This document shows positions 12,005 to 21,188 of a DNA stretch of 64,000 nt, in pieces. Location: NCBI GenBank assembly GCA_030248215.1, contig JASANG010003404.1:1-64000 (forward strand), written 5' to 3'. The notes beneath the pieces were generated by a model that did no database searches, was not told the origin of the DNA, and was given only the letters and a program-made list of their open reading frames with translations. This DNA comes from Enoplolaimus lenunculus (lineage: Eukaryota > Nematoda > Enoplea > Enoplida > Thoracostomopsidae). The translations under genes were made by a program, and so were the position numbers. How positions within the stretch are numbered: the stretch's first letter is position 1; each line of letters begins with the position of its first letter.

Positions 12005-12819
12005 ACCGATGTATAGAACAGGGCTGGATCATTTTCCGGCGGGGCTGTAGTACTGTCAGTTTAAGTTTTAGACTAACTTGTTTGCTTTAGGCTTAGGTTT
12101 AGGCTTAGGCTCGTCCTTACGCTTAGGCTTTGGCATAGGCTTTGGCTTAGGCTTAGGCTTAGGAATAGGCTCGTCCATACGCTTAGGCTTTGGCATAGGC
12201 TTTGGCTTAGGCTTAGGCTTAGGAATAGGCTCGTCCATACGCTTAGGCTTTGGCATAGGCTTTGGCTTAGGCTTAGGCTTAGGAATAGGCTCGTCCATAC
12301 GCTTAGGCTTTGGCATAGGCTTTGGCTTAGGCTTAGGCTTAGGAATAGGTTCGTCCATACGCTTAGGCTTTGGCATAGGCTTTGGCTTAGGCTTAGGCTT
12401 AGCCTTAGGCTTAGGCTTAGGAATAGGCTCGTCCATACGCTTAGGCTTTGGCATAGGCTTTGGCTTAGGCTTAGGCTTAGGAATAGGCTCGTCCATACGC
12501 TTAGGCTTTGGCATAGGCTTTGGCTTAGGCTTAGGCTTAGGAATAGGCTCGTCCATACGCTTAGGCTTTGGCATAGGCTTTGGCTTAGGCTTAGGCTTAG
12601 GAATAGGCTCGTCCATACGCTTAGGCTTTGGCATAGGCTTTGGCTTAGGCTTAGGCTTAGGAATAGGCTCGTCCATACGCTTAGGCTTTGGCATAGGCTT
12701 TGGCTTAGGCTTAGGCTTAGCCTTAGGCTTAGGCTTAGGAATAGGCTCGTCCATACGCTTAGGCTTTGGCATAGGCTTAGGCTTAGACTACTGTTCCGGC
12801 CCTGTTCTATACATGGGCC
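12005..12819. mobile_element. Expanded GGCC-family element holding the 60-bp TTAGGC array
   Basis: Family ends TGTATAGAACAGGGC at the left and CCCTGTTCTATACATGGGCC at the right enclose a large tandem array. Other members have less than 150 bp of core. Confidence 0.85.
12121..12775. repeat. 60-bp tandem array with 318-bp higher-order repeat
   Basis: Unit starts GCTTAGGCTTTGGCATAGGC and ends GGCTCGTCCATAC. Four 60-bp units plus one 78-bp unit (an extra 18 bp, CCTTAGGCTTAGGCTTAG) make a 318-bp block at 12121-12438, copied at 12439-12756. Units are almost identical, so the expansion is recent. Three frames stay open for over 230 codons only because 60 is a multiple of three. Confidence 0.95.
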
Positions 12820-13207
12820 CAAATGTTGAACGCTGTGCATTACGTATTATTTATCGTACAGTTTGCGGTTAAGTTGTTCATAGTATACTCTATGCGGCAA
12901 AGAGTTGAGCACAATACTAGCGGTCCGATTATGATAAGTGAATCTATTCAAAATAGTAGAAATATACGACAGCCTGGCAGACATCGTCTTAGAGTACCCT
13001 ATTGTAAAATTTATAAACACATGGATGAAATAATATTGAATACAGCGTATCAACATTTCAACTACGCCGAATTTTTGGACACCGTTCTGCAACGAAATTA
13101 TATTTTGACAATTAATATAGTAATGTACCGTTTATCAGTGTATTTTTGAGCCGACAAACAACACAACATTCAAAAAACTATTGAAATTTTTCGGGTATGT
13201 CTAAAAT

Positions 13208-13465
13208 AGCCCATGTTATTAAGGGGCGTCGAAGCTTTCTGATTGATCTATAAAAGAGTGGGTTTATAGATTCTACTCTCTAAAATTCATTATCTTAGCT
13301 TAAACTAAAAATACGTAAAATTGTAAATTAGTTTAAGCGTAAACCTACCTGTTAGTTTTGTTAATCTAGAAAATTAGCTTAATACTGCTGGATTAGCTTA
13401 AGCTTAAATCAAGTTAGTTTAAGGTTTTAGGGAGTAGATTACATTGTTTTGCTTTAAAAATTGGC
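13208..13465. mobile_element. GGCC-family element interrupted by another MITE
   Basis: GCCCATGTTATTAAGGGGCG, then CTATAAAAGAGTGGG and AGATTC on the left, GATTACATTGTTTTGC on the right. In intact members AGATTCTAGATTACATT is continuous, so the insert entered at its TA. Confidence 0.75.
13276..13434. mobile_element. TACTCTCTAAAA-family MITE with TA target duplication
   Basis: Flanked by TA at 13274-13275 and 13435-13436, where the host element has a single TA. Its interior (GCTTAAACTAAAAATACGTA) matches the copy at 9996. Confidence 0.85.
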
Positions 13466-14765
13466 ACTTATGAGCAATTTTCTGATCGCTGTTTTCAAGT
13501 CTTTAAGAAATGGACCAATAGCACATTCAAAGTTAACTATTCAGTGAATACCAGAATGCGTGGAAATTCTAGGAAACTTGACAAAACCAAAGTTTAATAC
13601 TGTTTACGTAATGACATAAAGTGTAAGAACAATTGATGTTTGGAATTCATTGTGTTATCCCCTACGGTCTCGGTTTTCAAGAATAGCCTAAACCAAAGTT
13701 GATTCTACCAAATTCCTCAAATTCGACCGAAACTAATAGGTTAGATATTAGTGGATTTTGTTCCGTTTCTAGCCTTAATTTTATTGAGCACCAATGCTAT
13801 TGTTTCGTTTTGTGTATTTGTTATTTTTACATGTATTCCATGAATATTTACCGCTCAATAAACAAATACAAATACAATTTAAAACAAAAGGATAAAAACA
13901 ATAGAGTTTCTGGTATTTCCGTATAACCGAAACTGAACCGATTTTTTTTCGAAAGAGTAAATCCTGTCACACCCTGTGATTAAAGGTTGAAAAATCAAAT
14001 TTTCAAAAAATCACGCTTGGATGCATTAACATCTTCTGCCGAGGTCGTTAAATGCTTAAATATGCTAAAATTTTCAAAATACGACCATTTGTAGGCAAAC
14101 GTCACCTTGAGAGACATTTCAGAAAACATTCGCAGTTTGTATAGCGGATAGCGAGTATGTTCTACAATTTGACCATGGAGACTATTTGGAGTATTTTGTG
14201 CCAAAGAAAAACTTTGGAAAAAGCGTCAGCGGAAACGAGGATACTTTTTCCAAGGAAAGAGGCTGCATATTTCAACCTTGCTTGTACGTCACTGAAACGC
14301 TTTAAATGGTCCCCCTGGAACATTTTTACGGGCCTGATTATATGAAAACTCACTATTATGACGCGTGCAAACCCGTAGCCTACTCCTCTTGCTACGGGGG
14401 CTAAAAAATTTTCAGTAAGCACGTCTAAGGGTGTTCATTGACTTTTACAAGGTCGAAATTTTACAGGGGGACCAAAATTTTTCCATGAGCCAGAGTCCCC
14501 CTGCCTTTCCCCTTTTGGCTACGAGCTCGGACCGCTGATAGGTCACCCCATATTCAGCCAGAACTCTGTTATTTTTGTCAATACATAAAGTTGGTTTATA
14601 GTTTTCACACAGTAGCTGTAGCCGCAATACAGATGCAACCATACAAGATTTGTTCGAAAACATGTATCTTATTTTATTTTAATAATATGAACTGTACGGG
14701 GTTTATTGTTGTATGTACGTAATACAATATTTTTAACGTAGGTTCGTAAAGGAACAACTCTTGTG

Positions 14766-14803
14766 TGTTTTATATTTCAGTTTTTATTGACCTGATTTGA
14801 TAT
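14766..14803 (+). promoter_or_regulatory. Proximal promoter block (PSE-like) of U2 copy 1
   Basis: This 38-base block, containing TTATTGACCTGATTTGATAT, ends 15 bases before the U2 start and is identical in sequence and spacing to the block before copy 2, while the DNA around it has diverged. snRNA genes are known to use a proximal sequence element about 50 bases upstream of the start. The function is inferred from position and conservation. Confidence 0.65.
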
Positions 14804-14817
14804 GGAGTGTTTAAATT

Positions 14818-15004
14818 ATCGCTTCTCGGCCTATTGGCTAAGATCAAAGTGTAGTATCTGTTCTTATCAGCTTAATATCTGGTACGAGGACTACGCGTCC
14901 TCAATGATATTAAACTGATTTTTGTGGCGCGATTGGGTGTGTCAGCTTGCTGACCCCTGGTCACGGGTTGGCCTTGCCTTGCACCAATGCGGGGATCGGC
15001 CCAG
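14818..15004 (+). ncRNA. U2 spliceosomal snRNA, copy 1
   Basis: The first 60 or so bases follow vertebrate U2 almost exactly: ATCGCTTCTCGGCC, then GTGTAGTATCTGTTC with the GUAGUA branch-point recognition sequence, then TTATCAGCTTAATATCTGG. A stem IIa/b region with paired GAGGAC and GTCCTC follows, then the Sm-like site GATTTTTGTGG and GC-rich 3' stem-loops that differ from vertebrates, ending near GATCGGCCCAG. Length is about 187 nt (human 188). A small hairpin, CTTCCCGAGAGGGAAG, and an A-rich stretch with GTGAAAAG lie just past the end and may be the 3' processing box. The upstream promoter block supports a working gene. Confidence 0.93.
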
Positions 15005-15197
15005 CTTCCCGAGAGGGAAGCGAAAAAGTGAAAAGAACTTTAAAAAAAGGTAAGTTGAACTCACGTTTCTTGTAGTAAGGGGACTGTTTATTGCCCAAGG
15101 ATGCCATAGAAAAGTTCAATAAACAACGCAATCGGCAAACGGCTCGAGAAAAATCTGTACGGGTACGGTAAGCGGCAAAATTACACGTGAAAAAGTT

Positions 15198-15520
15198 ACT
15201 TAAACCAAGAGTGCATAAGAGTGTTCACCTCTTGGGGCTCCGCATGGTACAAAGTGCACCACCGAAGTTGCATTTTTGGCCACCCCCCTTGTTTAGCGAT
15301 GGGTCGCTATCACATGAATACACCTAACTTAACTTATAAGGGTGTGTGTTTGACGTCGCATACATAAAGTGTCATGGTTCGCACCGGTTGTACCCCTCTC
15401 TAAATAAAGGGGGGGGCAAGGCCAAAACCGCAACGCGGACCGTGAACATTCGTTTGTACACAGAATGTACCCAGTTGCATAATCTTGTTGAAGTATGCAT
15501 CATCCACTCTTGGTAGAACT
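15198..15520. mobile_element. AACCAAGAGTG-ended MITE between the U2 genes
   Basis: Left TAAACCAAGAGTGCATAAGAG and right CATCCACTCTTGGTAGAAC are roughly inverted. The interior matches 24911-25244 (CACCCCCCTTGTTTAG against GACCCCCCTTGTTTAG; ACATAAAGTGTCATGGTTCG). Confidence 0.8.
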
Positions 15521-15529
15521 GACCGAATT

Positions 15530-15950
15530 AACGAGTTTTGTTGCTATTTGTTACTGCATTTTCAGTGGTCCATGAGTTTTTGGTTTGATGTCAATTATTT
15601 CTATTTTCAAACGATAAATATTACAATAAGCGTTTTCTCATAACGCAATTTTGATTATGGTTATTTCTTGGCACATTCCAGGTGCTGTTAAGCAAGAAGA
15701 TTTGCGCTATATACGTGGGTCCAATTGGACCCGTAGCCAAAGTGGGGTTAAGGGTGCTCAGCCCCCGCCCCGAACAATTTTCGCCCCCCCCCCCCTAGAA
15801 AATTTTCAACTTTTATTAAGCTCATCGAAAACTCATGTATGCCCCTCGTAAGAATGTTCAGCCACCCAGCAACTGTTTGAAATAATGAGTTTGCTTTACA
15901 TGTAAGTAATGCAATATTTTCAACAACATTGCACGGAACAATAGCACTTG
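15530..15950. other. Spacer upstream of U2 copy 2
   Basis: No gene is seen. It holds a low-copy repeat with GGACCCGTAGCC and a run of C at 15786-15795; beyond that only AT-rich DNA. Confidence 0.5.
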
Positions 15951-15952
15951 TC

Positions 15953-15990
15953 TGTTTTATATTTCAGTTTTTATTGACCTGATTTGATAT
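15953..15990 (+). promoter_or_regulatory. Proximal promoter block (PSE-like) of U2 copy 2
   Basis: Identical to the 38 bases before U2 copy 1, again ending 15 bases before the RNA start. Neighbouring sequence further upstream is only loosely similar. Confidence 0.65.
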
Positions 15991-16004
15991 CGCAAGTTTT
16001 AGTT

Positions 16005-16191
16005 ATCGCTTCTCGGCCTATTGGCTAAGATCAAAGTGTAGTATCTGTTCTTATCAGCTTAATATCTGGTACGAGGACTACGCGTCCTCAATGATATTAA
16101 ACTGATTTTTGTGGCGCGATTGGGTGTGTCAGCTTGCTGGCCCCTGATCACGGGTTGGCCCTGCCTTGCACCAATGCGGAGATCGGCCCAG
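16005..16191 (+). ncRNA. U2 spliceosomal snRNA, copy 2
   Basis: Same sequence as the copy 1187 bases upstream through the branch-recognition region and the Sm-like site; the few differences I see fall in the 3' half (for example TGGCCCCTGATCA against TGACCCCTGGTCA). The same 38-base block lies at the same distance upstream. The downstream hairpin is slightly changed (CTTCTCGAAAGGGAAG). Probably a second working gene from a tandem duplication. Confidence 0.92.
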
Positions 16192-16286
16192 CTTCTCGAA
16201 AGGGAAGCGAAAAAATCAGTAAGATGGAACAAATTAAATTTGGACGCTTGTGGTATGGAACATGAGCTCTGTTGCACTTTAGCTGT

Positions 16287-16315
16287 ACAGCTTCCCGAAA
16301 GGGGAGCGAAAAGGT
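16287..16315 (+). pseudogene. Remnant of a U2 3' end and processing hairpin
   Basis: CAGCTTCCCGAAAGGGGAGC followed by GAAAAGG repeats the last bases of U2, its downstream hairpin and the start of its A-rich tail, with no U2 body before it. It is probably debris from unequal exchange in a longer U2 array. Confidence 0.5.
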
Positions 16316-18785
16316 CAAAGTAAGCTCAAGTGAACAAGTAGGTGGAATTGTTTCCACGAGCCGCCCTGTTGAAAGGAAAGGTCGATATTAGCGGAAGCCT
16401 GCAATGCTTAAACGTTGAGAATAAAATTGCTGCTAAAGTTTTACAACAGAGACTAAATTAGATCGATATACTATATAATCAAGATGTTTGGAGTGCTCAA
16501 CTCATGGGCGCAGCAAGGATTTTTGTTTGGAGATGGGCCAACACAACTACTCTATAATTTGTTAATTAAATTTCATCAATTAGCATGTACAGCAGAGTGC
16601 AAAACAGAACTGGATTATTCCTGAATCGGAATCAAAACTACAAATTTTGCGACCATACGTACAATTTTTGTTAACAAATATACTAATTTAGGGTACCTGT
16701 AAGCTGGCAACAATTTCAAAAACTTCGCATCAACATATTGACATCGTTTCAGGTTCTGTAAAAACTACCACTACGATTAATTATCGTTATTTTCAAAATA
16801 AAACGGTAGTTTTGTTTGTTTAGATGTTGAGATCGAGAGAATTTTTCTGCAACCAAACCAAAGTATTATTAAATTAAAAATGCAAAATTTCGATCCCGAT
16901 TGATTGTGCAATCTGAATCTCAATCGGAAGTTTGGGGAGCAGGCGCTTCCGCCGGCAATGCTCATTCAGGTGGTCAACACAAGTATTTATCATTCAATAG
17001 CAATCTTCTATACCAAAAGTTTCGGTTAACCGAAATACAAATTAAATTACGGATATGCGGATAAATATTCGTTAAAAATTACCGCATATCGGGATATGAA
17101 AAAATATCCGCTGCCCATCACTACCTAACATAGTAGTTTAAAAATGTTATTTCTTACCTTTTTATATGAAAAATCATCCTTACTGGACCAAGGATAATGC
17201 AACGAATTGCCGTTATTTGTAAACAGTGATAATCAATGAAACTACAATACTGCGGCGTTCGTTATACAACAGTTTTGATCAAAATACACGTTACACAAAC
17301 AGTCACTACAAACAACAACGCGTGAAAAAATAAATTTTGGTACATATACCACAAAAACAGTGTCGATTCAGTTAAAATGAAAACATCAACTAGTGTATGA
17401 GAGTGGAACGCACAGGGCATCATAATTTTATTTAACTCGGAATTAAATTTTTCCAAAACCACTGGGGACAATGGCCCCCTTGACCTCCGCCCCCACTGGC
17501 TACACCCTTGCATCAGTTCAAGTTTTAAGGTTTAATATCAACTCTATTCAAGCTAGCTCGTGGCATAAAACAAGGTTGACAATTGTCAGCATTGATATTT
17601 GTATTACGTGGAGAAATGGTTCTAAATTAGATTGAAGACTGTCCAAATATTACAAGAATCACATCTTTTGGTAAAAACTACAAAATTTCACCTATGAAGA
17701 TGATACATATTTCCTATTGAAAGACTATAAAAGTGTAAAACACAGATTTTAGAGGTTTATAAAGATTTTGAATTAACATCATCTGGAACCTATTTCAAGT
17801 TAGGAAAAAACTTTCAACACTTGGACCGTATAGGCTACACCAAGTTCCAAGAAATTTCAATCCATTTTAACGGAAGACTCAACAATATATGGCATTATAA
17901 TGACTTACAAAAAATTCACTACAAATTAAACACCAAAGATGTACCAAAAAGAACTGAGAAATTTTAATTCAAATTTAATGTCGAAAGACAACTCAACATT
18001 TAGCAAAAACTGTATACTTGACACGTATTTGTTATCAAAAATTTTTGCATAGAGCTTTGTGTGTAGAATTTTCTGCTGTAGAAATTGCAGAAATAAAAGT
18101 TAGAGTTATTAACACATAGATAAAATGGGCCCGCAGTATTAATAGTTTGGTAGCTACAGAGAGTCTGAAAAAGGAGAAGTAGTACAAAGGTATTGACTTA
18201 TACCAGATATAAAGTTGAAACAAGTAACCGTGGAAGGTACCAAAATACTCTGTAAAACCTTTTACTTGAAATCGATTGATCAAGTTTTACTACTGAATAA
18301 CAGATATTTTACTTAATAGTAACCTAATCTACGCTTAAGTAGGTATAATCCATTAAAGTTTCACTGAAAACACTTTTAAGAATTGTTTTGCATAATTTTA
18401 TAACCAGCATCCCTTTATATACTCGTGGAAGCGTCAGATTGCCAAATGTTTTGTTTCTTACCGTTTGAATCCAAATTTTATTCGCTCGAAACTGCTTGTA
18501 TGACTTCTTAAGCCTCAAATGAAATTAAGCCAGTAGCCAGAAAGGACTAACGAGTTCTATAGAAAAATTCAACCCTTTTACCGCAAGAAAAATTATAACC
18601 AAGCTTATAAAGTCATGCGTAATCTTCCCATGCTCCTTCAAATTTTTTTCGGTGCCCGCTTTTGCATATTAGACTGGCTACGGACCTAAACTTAGTCCCA
18701 ACATGAAGACCCAGCCAACAAATTGAAATTGGTAGACATTGAACCTACAGCTCCAGTTTAGCCAGTCTCTATCGTTTTATCCATA
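16316..18785. other. Gene-free DNA after the U2 pair
   Basis: No exon with family motifs was found on either strand. A worn hAT-like patch at 16990-17135 has GGATATGCGGATAAATATTC and ends ATATCCGCTGCCCATCAC. The remainder is AT-rich unique sequence. Confidence 0.5.
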
Positions 18786-19199
18786 CAGGGGGATCTCATT
18801 TTGAGTCCTGATCAATACCAGTCCGTATCCCTAATAAGAGTCCGTAAGCGGATAGAGTCCCTAAACCGTAATTAAAGTCCATAAATCACAGTTATCCCTA
18901 ATTGTGGCACACAAATAAGTGCAGGACCACATAAAATTGAGTTCAAACTTTAAAACGTACTTAAGTTTTGAAAATTACACCCAAAGTATAACCTTGCATT
19001 ATCGCTCAAGCTTTTGATGCAACGCAAAAAACGTTTAATTCAACAACGGATAGTTGCAATACCGAATATACTTCAGTAACGAAGGGCGGCGGATTGTGGG
19101 TTAAAAATAAATAACAGTCCGTAACCGAATAACAAGGGGGTACCCTTTGGAGAGGCGAAATAAATATCAGCCCCCCTCTTATTCGGGTCACTACAGTAC
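18786..19199. mobile_element. CTGTAGTGACCCG-family MITE, inverted orientation
   Basis: Ends with CTCTTATTCGGGTCACTACA and GTA at the right; the left is GGGGATCTCATTTTGAGTCC, matching the far side of the copy at 27491 read in reverse. Confidence 0.8.
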
Positions 19200-19629
19200 T
19201 CAGCCATACAGACGTTCTACTGCAGAACGGTCTTTGTAATATTTATTACATTAACAAAGGAAAATGAACTGAGAAATGTTCCACCAAAATTTCAGTTGTA
19301 TCTGGGGGGAAGTGAAAGTGACGATTTTGTTCGTTGGCGGACTAACCTGCCAAAAATGTGGTGTCCAACCCCTGTCCTGAACTATCACTTGGTTGCTAGG
19401 ACGATAAATTAACCCGTCATGTTTGGCCAAGGCCATCATATGAGACATATTATCTTTACCGTTTATAAACATATTTTTACAAAGGCTTTTGTGTTTATGT
19501 TCATAGATAATTTTTTCAGCCAGCAATGTGGTTTTAATGCGTAAATAATGATTGTTTATCGTTTGCAAATACAGCGTCACAGACACGTTCAGTTTACTAG
19601 ACAACATAATATTTCTATAATTATATTTT

Positions 19630-19840
19630 GGCCAATGTAAAAAACAGGGGCGGAACAGTATTATAAGCATACTTCTAAGCTTAATCCTAAGCCTAAGACT
19701 AACCCTAAGCGTAATGAGCATATTACTACGCCTAAGTCTAAGCCTAAACCCAAGCATAGCAAAAATATTAGTCTAAAACTTAAGCTTACTCTATTGCAGA
19801 CTCACAGAAAATCGTTCCGCCCCTGATCTTTACATGGGCA
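19630..19840. mobile_element. GGCC-family element with 8-bp target duplication
   Basis: GGCCAATGTAAAAAACAGGG to GATCTTTACATGGGC, flanked by TATATTTT at 19622-19629 and 19842-19849. The core has CCTAAG-type repeats. Confidence 0.8.
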
Positions 19841-20261
19841 TATATTTTTATGGTATTGCGATTCTTGCAAACTTCACCAATCAAACTGAAGGATAAGCCT
19901 AAGCCTGAGCCTTAAACTGATCCTATTAAGTTCGAACTTTAGCGTAAACCTTGGCGAAGGAAGTGTACACATAACCGCTATTATACTATTGACGTATCTA
20001 TGACAATTCGTCATTTGACCACTTGTCGCCCAGCAGTAACAGTGGTGTGGTCTAATCCTAAGTCTAAGCCTAAACATAATGCTAAGCTTAATCCTAAGCC
20101 TACACCTAATCCTAAGCACACTGATTTCGACAAATGGTGAAGTAGACAAAATTTCGTACTGCAAGTTGTCGGTCGACGAATTGTCGGGCGGCGAATTGTC
20201 GCGACACTGGTCGCTTCATTTGTTTTCCAAATTTTTGAGATTTCCGAATATTTTCTAATAG

Positions 20262-20385
20262 CGTTGCAAAAGCCTAAGCCTAAGCCTAAGCATAAGCCTA
20301 AGCAAAAAATGTAGTCTAGAATGTAAGCTTACTCTTTTACAGACCCACCAAAAACTTGGACGACCCTAAAAGTAACATGGGCCGA
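20262..20385. mobile_element. GGCC-family element, left end lost
   Basis: CCTAAGCCTAAGCC repeats, then TTACTCTTTTACAGACCCACC and CCTAAAAGTAACATGGGCC. Confidence 0.65.
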
Positions 20386-21188
20386 AGTAGTTGTAAATGG
20401 TTCCCTCGGCTGGCGCAAACTAGAAAAGTTTCTGATAATGCAGCCAAATGCAGTTCAATTTTGAGTAAAGTATAGCATCAAAGTTTGATTATTTAGCAAT
20501 TAACTTTAATAATTTGGCAAAAATACAAACAATAAAACTTAAAGTCATTACGTGTAGTCAAAGAGCAAGCGATAGAATTTTTAATTGGTAACTGAAAGTA
20601 ACTTATAATTGATAGCATTCTAATGAGGCTGCCAAAATACAGGATTTCGTATTAAGGTTCACAACTCGGCCAGGGTCTATAGATTAAAAATAGAATTCGA
20701 CATTGAGACACGATTTTTGAAGGAAACATTGTTAAACATAATATCGATGCCTGGGTAGGGAAATTATATAACAAGCAGCACCTAAAAGCGGCAATATACG
20801 GGGTACAAACAAACCAGCCAGCAAGTTCTCCAAATATTCTATTGTGTAGCTCGAGCATCTGCTGTATGGCCACAATAAATTAATAACGTATAGCTGTGCT
20901 GCGGTTTCATTCAAGGCTGAACGGGCCCTGAAAATTGGTCTTATCATTTTGACACAACCCGGTCTACCACAAATTATTCAGAAAAATAAATTACATGACC
21001 AAGATTTGACAATTTGTTATGTGGTCCAAATTCAAACCGGGCCTACTGGGTATTTGTCCGCGATGCCAAATAGCCAGTACGCCCGGATTTGACTCGAGTT
21101 CAGCTAAAAAATTGGCCCCTTTTCAACTCAAAAGCTACTGAAATGATGTTACCAGCTTTTGTTTACAATCAATCAAACATACCCGACA

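Larger units (their letters stand above)
11504..14765. other. Gene-free DNA between PIPOX copy 1 and U2 copy 1
   Basis: Apart from the elements listed, there are worn tRNA-headed element pieces near 11810-12000 and 12870-12900, an AT-rich stretch at 13440-13990 ending in a hAT-like terminus (GTCACACCCTG at 13967), and a low-copy repeat at 14370-14530 containing CCCGTAGCC and TAAAAAATTTTCAG (relatives at 2885, 4565, 15720 and 24655). Frames of 60-110 codons here show no family motif. Confidence 0.5.
19200..21188. other. Gene-free DNA upstream of PIPOX copy 2
   Basis: Two GGCC-family elements are listed separately. Around 19250-19440 both strands have a short open frame with protein-like composition (for example ESDDFVRWRTNLPKMW on the plus strand), but no splice context or family supports a gene. 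A CCTAAG-rich patch also lies at 19890-20125. Confidence 0.45.

Noticed and set aside
12121-12775. CRISPR-like regular array
   Set aside because: There are no unique spacers; the whole 60-bp unit repeats, and the setting is an animal nuclear genome.
12068-12872. Three long open frames (234-264 codons), one rich in Pro-Lys and one in Gly-Leu
   Set aside because: They are translations of the 60-bp tandem array in three frames; the unit is a multiple of three and lacks stops. They share no splice or family evidence.
12823-13149. 108-codon frame after the large array
   Set aside because: The opposite strand is open too, it starts inside an element end, and no motif or splice context supports it.
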